Shown here piece by piece: positions 6,412 through 11,699 of a stretch of DNA of 11,699 bases (position 1 is the stretch's first letter; every line of letters begins with the position of its first letter). This stretch comes from Pseudonocardia sp. (GTDB lineage: Bacteria > Actinomycetota > Actinomycetes > Mycobacteriales > Pseudonocardiaceae): assembly GCA_030147065.1 (NCBI GenBank), contig JASLAP010000278.1:1-11699 (forward strand). The letters are read 5' to 3'. A program made the translations under genes and the position numbers. A model generated the notes under the pieces. It made no database searches and was not told the DNA's origin. It saw nothing but the letters and a program-made list of their open reading frames with translations.

Positions 6412-7749
6412 GTGACCACGCCTGCCGGCTCCGCCGAGACCAACCTGCCGCAGACCGCACCCAGCGCCTTCGACGACCGCCGCCCGCCCGAGCGCGAACT
6501 GCTCGACGACTGCGTGCACTGCGGGTTCTGCCTGCCCACCTGCCCCACCTACCAGCTCTGGGGCGAGGAGATGGACTCCCCGCGCGGCCGGATCTACCTG
6601 ATGGACCTGGCGAAGAAGGGCGAGATCGGGCTGGACGGGCCGTTCACCGAGCACATCGACCAGTGCCTGGGCTGCATGGCCTGCGTGACCGCGTGCCCGT
6701 CCGGGGTGCAGTACGACCGGCTGCTGGAGTCGGTGCGCCCGCAGATCGAGCGCAACGTCCGGCGCGAGCGGACCGACCAGTGGTTCCGCGACGCGATCTT
6801 CGCGCTGTTCCCCTACAAGCGCCGGCTGCGCGCCGCCGCCCTGCCCGGCGCGCTCTACCAGCGGCTGCGCCGGGTGCCGGGGGTCGGCAGGCTGGCCGAC
6901 CGGCTGCCCGGGCGGCTCGGCGCCATGGAGTCGCTGCTGCCGCCGGTGTCGGTGCGCGCGGCCTTCGCCCGGCTGCCGGTGTACACCCCGGCGGTCGGGA
7001 ACCGGCGCGGCCGGTTGGCGCTGCTGTCGGGCTGCGTGCAGGACGTGTTCTTCCACCGGGTCAACGAGGCGACCGTGCGGGTGCTCGCCGCCGAGGGCTA
7101 CGACGTGCTGGTCCCCCGCGACCAGCAGTGCTGCGGGGCGCTGGAGCTGCACGCCGGCCGCGAGGAGCCCGCGTTGGCCCGGGCCCGCCGCGAGATCGCG
7201 GTCTTCGAGACCCTCGACGTCGACCACGTGGTCACCAACGTGGCCGGCTGCGGGTCGTCGATGAAGGAGTACGGGCACCTCCTCGACGACGACCCGGCCT
7301 GGGCCGAGCGCGCCGCCGCGTTCAGCGCCCGGGTGCGCGACGTGCACGAGGTGCTGGCCGAGGGCGAGCCGCAGGCCCCGCGCCACCCGGTGCCCGGCCG
7401 GGTCGCCTACCACGACGCCTGCCACCTGGGGCACGCCCAGCAGGTGCGCGACCAGCCCCGCAAGGTGCTGCGCAGCGTGCCCGGCGTGGAGCTGGTCGAC
7501 CTGCCCGAGGCCGCGCTGTGCTGCGGGTCGGCCGGGATCTACAACCTGGTCGAGCCGGAGGCCGCCGGCGACCTGGGCGCCCGCAAGGCCGCCAACGTCC
7601 GGTCGGCGAACCCGGACGTGGTGGTGACCGCGAACCCGGGCTGCCTGCTGCAGATCGGCAAGCACCTGGGCCGCGACGAGCTGCCGCTGCTGCACCCGGT
7701 CCAGCTGCTGGACGCGAGCATCCGCGGGGTGCCCCTGCCCCGGTACTGA
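6412..7749 (+). CDS. glcF: Glycolate oxidase iron-sulfur subunit GlcF
   Basis: Electron-transfer subunit passing electrons from the GlcDE flavins towards the membrane quinone pool. 445 residues. Two 4Fe-4S clusters are encoded by CVHCGFCLPTCP (Cys34, 37, 40, 44) and CLGCMACVTACP (Cys85, 88, 91, 95). The C-terminal half carries two CCG domains with QQCCGALELHAG (239-249), AGCGSS (278-283), DACH (335-338) and LCCGSAGIYN (369-378), the heterodisulfide-reductase-like folds of this family. GTG 6412 is preceded by GAGGA six nt upstream and seven bp separate it from glcE, so it belongs to the same operon. Its last codons form one segment of the repeat/hairpin at 7737-7790. Confidence 0.95.
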   Translation: MTTPAGSAETNLPQTAPSAFDDRRPPERELLDDCVHCGFCLPTCPTYQLWGEEMDSPRGRIYLMDLAKKGEIGLDGPFTEHIDQCLGCMACVTACPSGVQYDRLLESVRPQIERNVRRERTDQWFRDAIFALFPYKRRLRAAALPGALYQRLRRVPGVGRLADRLPGRLGAMESLLPPVSVRAAFARLPVYTPAVGNRRGRLALLSGCVQDVFFHRVNEATVRVLAAEGYDVLVPRDQQCCGALELHAGREEPALARARREIAVFETLDVDHVVTNVAGCGSSMKEYGHLLDDDPAWAERAAAFSARVRDVHEVLAEGEPQAPRHPVPGRVAYHDACHLGHAQQVRDQPRKVLRSVPGVELVDLPEAALCCGSAGIYNLVEPEAAGDLGARKAANVRSANPDVVVTANPGCLLQIGKHLGRDELPLLHPVQLLDASIRGVPLPRY

Positions 7750-7790
7750 CACCTTCCCGGTACCGGGGCCCGCACCGCCCCGGTACTGAC
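7737..7790 (+). terminator. Three-segment repeat, probable glcDEF terminator
   Basis: GCCCCGGTACTGAC occurs twice, at 7737-7750 (the last codons and stop of glcF) and 7777-7790. Between them GTACCGGGGC (7760-7769) is the exact reverse complement of the first ten bases of each copy. It can therefore pair with the upstream copy (13-nt loop) or the downstream copy (7-nt loop), but not both. It also contains most of a 12-bp perfect palindrome CCCGGTACCGGG (7756-7767). The downstream hairpin is the more compact and a good intrinsic terminator candidate, without a T-run. Confidence 0.55.
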
Positions 7791-7826
7791 CGCGCCGGCC
7801 GGTCCGGAACCGTCCGGGGCCGTGCC

Positions 7827-7838
7827 TAGGGTCGGGCC
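7827..7838 (+). promoter_or_regulatory. Leaderless-type -10 element of the DinB-family gene
   Basis: TAGGGT (7827-7832) matches TAnnnT and is followed by six bases and then the ATG. No purine-rich ribosome site lies before the start, so transcription probably begins at the ATG itself. No recognisable -35 box is seen 16-19 nt upstream. Confidence 0.5.
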
Positions 7839-8423
7839 ATGGACACCGCATCCGCCCCGGCCGACCGGTCCACCTGGGACTGGACCGCGACCCTGCTGGA
7901 GCAGCTGACCTGGCACTGGACCGGGCACCTGCGCCCGCGCCTGGACGGCCTGACCGACGACGAGTACTTCTGGGAGCCCGCCGCGGGCATGTGGAGCGTG
8001 CGCCGCCGTGGCAGCCCCGGCGCCGTCGGCGAGATCGGCGGCGGCGACTGGACGATCGACTTCGCGCTGCCCGAGCCGTCCCCGCCGCCGGTCACCACGA
8101 TCGCCTGGCGGCTCGCGCACCTGGTCGTCGGCGTGTTCGGGGCGCGCGCGGCCAGCCACTTCGGTGGCCCGCCCGCCGCCTACGACACGTTCGCCTACGC
8201 GGGCACCGCCACCGAGGCCCTCGCCCAGCTCGACGCCGCCTACGCGGCCTGGACCGGCGGCGTCGCGGGCCTGGACGAGGCGGCGCTGCGCCGGGCGGTG
8301 GGGCCGGCCGAGGGGCCCTTCGCCGAGCACCCGATGGCCGAGCTGGTCCTGCACATCAGCCGCGAGGCGATCCACCACGGCGCCGAGATCATGCTGCTGC
8401 GCGACCTGTACCGGGCCCGGTGA
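7839..8423 (+). CDS. DinB/YfiT-superfamily four-helix protein
   Basis: A 194-residue cytosolic protein of the DinB superfamily, which in actinobacteria includes mycothiol-dependent transferases and isomerases. The N-terminus has EQLTWHWTGHLRPRLDGLTDDEYFWEP (residues 21-47), the usual first helix and the loop containing the W-P motif. WRLAHLVVGVFG (90-101) and HISREAIHHGAEIMLLRDLYR (172-192) are also typical. Likely metal ligands are His94 and a pair from His172, His179 and His180. The substrate is unknown, and involvement in mycothiol chemistry would be inference from the family. It starts without a ribosome site next to a -10 box and converges on thiL, sharing a hairpin at their stops. It is not an obvious member of the glc operon, from which it is separated by a terminator. 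Confidence 0.85.
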   Translation: MDTASAPADRSTWDWTATLLEQLTWHWTGHLRPRLDGLTDDEYFWEPAAGMWSVRRRGSPGAVGEIGGGDWTIDFALPEPSPPPVTTIAWRLAHLVVGVFGARAASHFGGPPAAYDTFAYAGTATEALAQLDAAYAAWTGGVAGLDEAALRRAVGPAEGPFAEHPMAELVLHISREAIHHGAEIMLLRDLYRAR

Positions 8424-8446
8424 CGCCGGGGGACGGCTCACCGGGC
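8415..8446. terminator. Bidirectional hairpin between the DinB-family gene and thiL
   Basis: Nine bases at 8415-8423 (GCCCGGTGA) pair with 8438-8446 (TCACCGGGC), then after one bulged C at 8424 four more (GCCG, 8425-8428) pair with CGGC (8434-8437), closing a 5-nt GGGGA loop. The stem is thus 13 bp with one bulge. The TGA of the DinB gene (8421-8423) and the minus-strand stop of thiL (8438-8440) pair with each other. Only 14 bp separate the genes, so this is the only room for a terminator. Confidence 0.65.
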
Positions 8447-9415
8447 GAAGTGCTCCCAGCCGGCCGGGCCGCCCTCGTACGGGCGGCCGTCCACCAGGAC
8501 CTGCGGGTCGCCGGCCGCGACGGTACCGATGGTCGTCCAGCCCGCGGGGGGCTCGCCGGGGAAGGTGGCGGCCAGGGCGTGGTCCTCGCCGCCGGTGAGC
8601 AGCCAGTGCAGCGGGTCGACGCCCAGCGCGGCACCCACGTCGGCCAGCCGGGGCGGCACCTCCAGCGTGCCGCTGTGCACGTCGATCAGCACGCCGGACG
8701 CCCTCGCCACGTGACCGAGATCGGCCAGCAGCCCGTCCGAGACGTCGATCATCGCTGTGGCCCCGGCCTTCGCGGCCTGCGGGCCGGCCGCGTACGGCGG
8801 CTCGGGCACCCGGTAGGCGCCGACCACCGCCGCCGGCGAGCGGAAACCGCGGGCCAGGACCGCCCACCCCGCGGCCGACCAGCCCACCCGCCCGCACAAC
8901 GCGAGCACCTGCCCGGGCTCGGCCCCGCCGCGGCGCACCGGGGGGCGGCCCTCCAGCGAGCCGAGCGCGGTCACCGAGATCGTCAACGTCGGCGACGCGG
9001 TCACGTCCCCGCCGACCACGCCGGCCCCGGCCGCACCGGCCTCGACCCACAGCCCGTCGGCCAGCGCGCTCAGCGTCGTCACCGGGGTGCCGGCCGGGCA
9101 GGCCAGCCCGACCAGCAGGGCGGTGGGCACCGCGCCCATGGCCACCACGTCGGCCAGGTTGGCGGCCGCCGCCCGTCGCCCGATCTGCTCGGGGCCCGAC
9201 CAGTCCAGCCGGAAGTGCACGCCCTCGACCAGGACGTCGGTGGTGGCCACCACCCGGCCGTCCGGGCACGCCACCACGGCGGCATCGTCACCGGGGCCGA
9301 GCAGCGTCGAGGCGGGCTGCACGCGCCCGGCGGTGACCCGGCCGATCAGGCCGAACTCGCCGAGTGTGCCGATCGTCTCGGTCGACTCCCCGTCCGGCGT
9401 CGACGATGTGGGCAA
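8438..9415 (-). CDS. thiL: Thiamine-monophosphate kinase
   Basis: Phosphorylates thiamine monophosphate to thiamine diphosphate with ATP, the last step of cofactor synthesis. 325 residues, standard for the family. Motifs in order: GPGDDAAVV (residues 40-48), TTDVLVEGVHFR (58-69), NLADVVAMGA (86-95), GGDVTASPTL (135-144), AMIDVSDGLLADLGH (221-235) and LTGGEDHALAATF (273-285). The acidic residues of GDD, TTD, GGD and IDVSDG match the Mg-ATP binding sites of the AIR-synthase-like fold. The usual GGEDYEL reads GGEDHAL here. The start is TTG at 9415, set by an excellent AGGAGG five nt upstream; no ATG or GTG would be as well placed. It is divergent from the Lrp-type gene, with a 74-bp shared promoter region, and converges on the DinB gene. 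No TPP riboswitch is seen. Confidence 0.95.
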   Translation of the reverse strand: MPTSSTPDGESTETIGTLGEFGLIGRVTAGRVQPASTLLGPGDDAAVVACPDGRVVATTDVLVEGVHFRLDWSGPEQIGRRAAAANLADVVAMGAVPTALLVGLACPAGTPVTTLSALADGLWVEAGAAGAGVVGGDVTASPTLTISVTALGSLEGRPPVRRGGAEPGQVLALCGRVGWSAAGWAVLARGFRSPAAVVGAYRVPEPPYAAGPQAAKAGATAMIDVSDGLLADLGHVARASGVLIDVHSGTLEVPPRLADVGAALGVDPLHWLLTGGEDHALAATFPGEPPAGWTTIGTVAAGDPQVLVDGRPYEGGPAGWEHFAR

Positions 9416-9489
9416 CAGGGCCTCCTCGGGTACGTTCGGCTTCCGACTTTCCTACCCGGACGGTTCGACAGCAGTGGAAGGGGCACGCC
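9416..9489. promoter_or_regulatory. Divergent promoter region thiL / Lrp-type gene
   Basis: 74 bp between two divergent starts. The thiL ribosome site AGGAGG lies at 9421-9426 (minus strand) and AAGGGG for the Lrp-type gene at 9478-9483. TACGTT (9431-9436) is a possible plus-strand -10 and TAGGAA (9454-9449, minus) a possible thiL -10. -35 matches are weak in both cases, and no dyad long enough to call an operator is present. Confidence 0.35.
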
Positions 9490-9726
9490 GTGGTGCAGGC
9501 ATACATCCTGGTCCAGACGGAGGTCGGCAAGGCGGCCGCGGTGGCGACCGCGATCTCCGACATCCCGGGCGTGATCTCCGCCGAGGACGTCACCGGACCC
9601 TACGACGTGATCGTGCGGGCCGAGTCCGCCGACGTCGACCAGCTCGGTCAGCTCGTGGTGGCCAAGGTGCAGGGTGTTGCGGGCATCACCCGCACGCTGA
9701 CCTGCCCGGTCGTGCACCTCGGCTGA
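9490..9726 (+). CDS. Stand-alone Lrp/AsnC ligand-binding (RAM) domain protein
   Basis: A 78-residue protein consisting only of the RAM domain of Lrp/AsnC regulators, with no helix-turn-helix. VQAYILVQTEVGK (residues 2-14) is the first beta strand; GVISAEDVTGPYDVIVRAE (27-45) is the hallmark central segment; the end reads GVAGITRTLTCPVVHLG. Such domains form oligomers and can bind amino acids or effectors, or pair with full-length Lrp proteins; what it does here is not known. GTG 9490 follows AAGGGG by six nt. A second GTG directly after it (9493) cannot be excluded. The DUF3515 gene starts 22 bp downstream, so the two are probably co-transcribed. The association with thiL, DUF3515 and ddl resembles that in other actinobacteria. 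Confidence 0.9.
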   Translation: MVQAYILVQTEVGKAAAVATAISDIPGVISAEDVTGPYDVIVRAESADVDQLGQLVVAKVQGVAGITRTLTCPVVHLG

Positions 9727-9748
9727 TCCGGCCGATCCGGACGGACCC

Positions 9749-10309
9749 ATGCCCCCGACCGTACGCACCCGGCCGCCGCTGCCGGTGGTGATCGCCATCG
9801 CGCTGCCGGTGCTGCTCGCGCTGGCCGTGGCGGCGCTCGGCGTCGCCGGTCGGCTCGGGCTCGGCGAGCCCGGCCCGGACACCCGGCCGCTGGCCCTCGC
9901 CCCGGTCGACGCGCCCGACGCCGCCGGGCCGGACTGCGCGGCGCTGCTGGCCGCCCTGCCGGCCGAACTGGACGCCGCGGACGGCCCCTTCCCGACCCGG
10001 ACGCTCGCCGAGCCCGTGCCGCCGGGGGCCCGGGCGTGGGCGGCGGTCCCGCGACCGGTCGTGCTGCGCTGCGGGCTGCCCCGGCCCGCCGAGCTGACCC
10101 CGACCTCGGCCCTGCTGGAGGTGAACGGCGTGCGCTGGCTGCAGCTCGACGACGGCGTGCCCGACCCGGTGGTGATCACCTACGTCGCGGTCGACCGCCC
10201 GGTGTACGTCGTGGTGACGGTGCCGACCGCGGCCGGCAGCGGGCCCCTGCAGCAGCTCGCCGACACCGTCCGGACGACCCTGCCGGCGACCGGGGTCAGG
10301 GTGCGCTGA
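9749..10309 (+). CDS. DUF3515 membrane-anchored or secreted protein
   Basis: A 186-residue protein with a hydrophobic N-terminal helix at about residues 11-33 (LPVVIAIALPVLLALAVAAL) preceded by arginines, so it is anchored or exported with the bulk outside. The outer domain has two cysteines, Cys63 (GPDCAALL) and Cys108 (VVLRCGLPRP), well placed for a disulfide. RPVVLRCGLPRPAEL, LLEVNGVRWL and VDRPVYVVVTVP match my memory of the DUF3515 family found near thiL and ddl in actinobacteria. Function is unknown; the neighbourhood of ddl suggests a cell-envelope role by inference only. The ribosome site is weak (GGACGGA). It follows the Lrp-type gene by 22 bp and precedes the metalloregulator by 20 bp. 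Confidence 0.82.
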   Translation: MPPTVRTRPPLPVVIAIALPVLLALAVAALGVAGRLGLGEPGPDTRPLALAPVDAPDAAGPDCAALLAALPAELDAADGPFPTRTLAEPVPPGARAWAAVPRPVVLRCGLPRPAELTPTSALLEVNGVRWLQLDDGVPDPVVITYVAVDRPVYVVVTVPTAAGSGPLQQLADTVRTTLPATGVRVR

Positions 10310-10315
10310 CCCGAC

Positions 10316-10329
10316 TACGATCGATCCCC
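10316..10329 (+). promoter_or_regulatory. Leaderless-type -10 element of the MntR-like gene
   Basis: TACGAT (10316-10321) starts six bases after the DUF3515 stop and is followed by eight bases and the ATG. There is no ribosome site in between. This suggests the regulator has its own promoter and a leaderless or nearly leaderless mRNA in addition to any read-through from upstream. Confidence 0.45.
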
Positions 10330-11001
10330 ATGGTCACCTTGTCGCGGGCGACCGAGGACTACCTGAAGGCCATCTACCACGTGGCGCACCGCGGGGAGCC
10401 GGTCACCACCGGGCTGCTCGCCCACGAGCTGGGGGTCTCCTCGCCCTCGGTGTCGTCGATGGTCCGGCGGCTGGAGGAGGGCGGCCTGCTGCGCCGCGCG
10501 GACGTCCGGTCCTTCCGGCTCACCGAATCCGGCGAGCGCGCGGCGCTGCGCGTGGTGCGCCGCCACCGGCTGCTGGAGACCTTCCTGGCCCGGACGCTCG
10601 ACGTGCCGTGGGACGAGGTGCACGCCGAGGCCGAACTGCTCGAGCACGCCATCAGCGACCGGCTGGAGCAGCGGATCGACGCGGTGCTCGGGCACCCGAC
10701 CCACGACCCGCACGGCGACCCGATCCCGCCCCGCGACGGCCCGCACGAGGAGGTCTGGGGGGTCGCGCTCGACTCCGCCGCCCCGGGCTCGCGGTTCCTG
10801 GTCGACCGGGTCTCCGACCGGGACAGCGCGGCCCTGCGCTACCTCGGCGAGCTGGGCGTGTTCCCGGGCGTGGTGGTCGAGGTCGACGAGCAGGAGCCGT
10901 TCGGCGGGCCGCGCTGGGTGCGGGTCGGCGGGGAGCGCCGCTCCCTGGGCGCCCCGCTGACCCGGCTGGTGCACGGACGGGTGCTCGAACCCGGGGGCTG
11001 A
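10330..11001 (+). CDS. mntR: DtxR/MntR-family metal-dependent repressor, Mn-type ligands
   Basis: Metal-activated DNA-binding regulator of 223 residues with the three-domain DtxR build: winged helix (about 1-74, ATEDYLKAIYHV at the start, recognition helix near VSSPSVSSMVRRLEE), dimerisation and metal-binding helices (75-140, VPWDEVHAEAELLEH and HPTHDPHGDPIP), and a C-terminal SH3-like FeoA domain (about 146-221). Numbering happens to run in step with C. diphtheriae DtxR. The iron-type ligands Met10 and Cys102 are replaced by Asp10 and Glu102, with Glu105, His106, His79, Glu83 and His98 kept. Asp and Glu at these two places are those of manganese sensor MntR, so Mn2+ is the likely effector (inference). 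No metal transporter is in the window, and neighbouring genes are not known targets. Confidence 0.88.
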   Translation: MVTLSRATEDYLKAIYHVAHRGEPVTTGLLAHELGVSSPSVSSMVRRLEEGGLLRRADVRSFRLTESGERAALRVVRRHRLLETFLARTLDVPWDEVHAEAELLEHAISDRLEQRIDAVLGHPTHDPHGDPIPPRDGPHEEVWGVALDSAAPGSRFLVDRVSDRDSAALRYLGELGVFPGVVVEVDEQEPFGGPRWVRVGGERRSLGAPLTRLVHGRVLEPGG

Positions 11002-11022
11002 GGAGTCCCCGGGTCCGAGCAC
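10981..11022 (+). terminator. Long hairpin terminator built from the mntR 3' end
   Basis: GTGCTCG (10981-10987) pairs with CGAGCAC (11016-11022), then after one A/C mismatch ACCCGGGG (10989-10996) pairs with CCCCGGGT (11007-11014). The 15-bp two-part stem closes a 10-nt loop that contains the mntR stop codon (10999-11001). The left arm is thus entirely coding. No T-run follows. Confidence 0.7.
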
Positions 11023-11050
11023 CGCGGCGCGAGTGCCATCACCACCGGCA

Positions 11051-11144
11051 TCCCCCGAGGAGCGGGGGGACCTGCCCGACTACCGACCCGATCGGCGATC
11101 CGTTGGCACCGCGGCCGGAGTTGGGCCGTCCGCGGCCCGGCCGC
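11051..11144. terminator. Two further hairpins between mntR and ddl
   Basis: TCCCCC (11051-11056) pairs with GGGGGA (11065-11070) over an 8-nt loop. Farther on, GGGCCG (11123-11128) and CGGCCC (11133-11138) close a 4-nt TCCG loop, extended by GCGGCC (11111-11116) with GGCCGC (11139-11144) past a 6-nt bulge. The second lies 8 bp beyond the ddl stop on the minus strand and is the likely ddl terminator. The 151-bp gap 11002-11152 holds no gene. Confidence 0.5.
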
Positions 11145-11152
11145 AGCGCCGT

Positions 11153-11699
11153 TCAGCGCAGGCCGGTACCCCGGGCGAGGGCCGTCTCCACCAGGGTGCT
11201 GAGCAGGGTCGGGTAGTCGATGCCGGTGACCGCCCAGGCCCGCGGGTACATCGAGATCGGGGTGAACCCGGGCATGGTGTTGATCTCGTTGACGGTGACC
11301 GCGCCGTCCGGCCCGACGAAGAAGTCGACGCGGGCCAGCCCCTGCCCGTCGAGCGCGCGGAACGCGGTGACCGCCATCTCGCGCAGGCGCTCGGCGTCCG
11401 CGTCGTCGAGCTTGGCCGGGATGTCGAACTCGCAGACGTCGTCGAGGTACTTGGCGTCGAAGTCGTAGAACTCCGGCGTGTGCCCCGCCCCGCCGACGAT
11501 GCGGATCTCGGCGGGCACGCTGGCCCGCACGGTGCCGTCGGGCAGCTCCAGGACCCCGATCTCCACCTCGCGGCCCACGACCGCCGCCTCGACCAGCACC
11601 TTCGGGTCGTGCTGGCGGGCGGTGGCCACGGCGGCGCCGAGGTCGGCCCAGTCGGAGACCTTGCTGATGCCGACCGAGGAGCCGGCCCGGGCCGGCTTG
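11153..11699 (-). CDS. ddl: D-alanine-D-alanine ligase, C-terminal part (window edge)
   Basis: ATP-grasp enzyme joining two D-alanines for peptidoglycan synthesis in the cytoplasm. 181 C-terminal residues are visible, about half of the usual 340-370; the N-terminal half lies beyond the window. PARAGSSVGISKV opens the fragment, VLVEAAVVGREVEIGVL (residues 34-50) contains ATP-contact residues, and EFYDFDAKY (76-84) is the omega loop. The Lys-Tyr at its end is the pair found in D-Ala-D-Ala ligases, whereas VanA-type D-Ala-D-Lac ligases differ here, so normal specificity is expected. RVDFFVG (123-129) and VNEINTMPGFTPISMYP (136-152) carry the Mg2+-binding acidic residues. The gene converges on mntR with terminator hairpins between. 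Confidence 0.95.
   Translation of the reverse strand, partial: KPARAGSSVGISKVSDWADLGAAVATARQHDPKVLVEAAVVGREVEIGVLELPDGTVRASVPAEIRIVGGAGHTPEFYDFDAKYLDDVCEFDIPAKLDDADAERLREMAVTAFRALDGQGLARVDFFVGPDGAVTVNEINTMPGFTPISMYPRAWAVTGIDYPTLLSTLVETALARGTGLR

Noticed and set aside
7737..7790. The 14-bp direct repeat as a mobile-element footprint or start of a CRISPR array
   Set aside because: Only two copies, no array spacing, no transposase or cas gene; one copy is coding sequence of glcF.
6388..7851. A 487-residue minus-strand open frame opposite glcF
   Set aside because: Antisense shadow of glcF; it has no ribosome site, and its composition is biased as in other shadows of this window.
7539..9269. A 576-residue minus-strand open frame overlapping thiL and the DinB gene
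   Set aside because: It runs through thiL in another frame and antisense to the DinB gene; the true thiL frame has every family motif.
9416..9489. TPP riboswitch in front of thiL
   Set aside because: The leader is only 74 bp, shared with a divergent gene, and lacks the conserved THI-box elements.

Overview
The window comes from a very GC-rich actinobacterium. Nearly all codons end in G or C, GTG and TTG starts occur, and the block thiL / stand-alone Lrp-type ligand domain / DUF3515 / ddl resembles the thiL-ddl neighbourhood of mycobacteria and relatives. A pseudonocardial origin is my guess from overall protein character; nothing here proves the genus.

Layout. Bases 1-2132 (-) hold malate synthase G, missing only its last few residues at the window edge. 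A 17-bp perfect palindrome lies in its upstream region. Bases 2304-3071 (-) hold a short-chain dehydrogenase, divergent from a small ArsR-type repressor (3096-3434, +). Between the two is a dense cluster of dyads and two overlapping -10 elements. A 48-residue hydrophobic small protein (3456-3602, -) converges on the repressor. The three-subunit glycolate oxidase operon glcD-glcE-glcF follows (3841-7749, +). It makes glyoxylate, which malate synthase G condenses with acetyl-CoA to malate, so the left two thirds read as a glycolate/glyoxylate utilisation locus with an SDR/ArsR module set into it.

The right third is housekeeping and regulation: a DinB/YfiT-superfamily protein (7839-8423, +) converging on thiL (8438-9415, -); then, divergent from thiL, a stand-alone Lrp/AsnC ligand-binding domain (9490-9726, +), a DUF3515 secreted or membrane-anchored protein (9749-10309, +), and a DtxR/MntR-family regulator with a manganese-type ligand set (10330-11001, +). 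The C-terminal part of D-alanine-D-alanine ligase (11153-11699, -) converges on that regulator.

Two patterns recur. First, several genes have a TAnnnT -10 hexamer 6-8 nt before the start codon with no Shine-Dalgarno sequence, which is the signature of leaderless transcripts. Second, most terminator-like hairpins are built from the last codons of the genes, with the stop codons of convergent neighbours paired in the stem. I found no phage, transposon, CRISPR, tRNA or rRNA signal, and no credible new multi-gene system. The most interesting material is regulatory: the SDR/ArsR promoter, the malate synthase palindrome, and the three-segment repeat after glcF.
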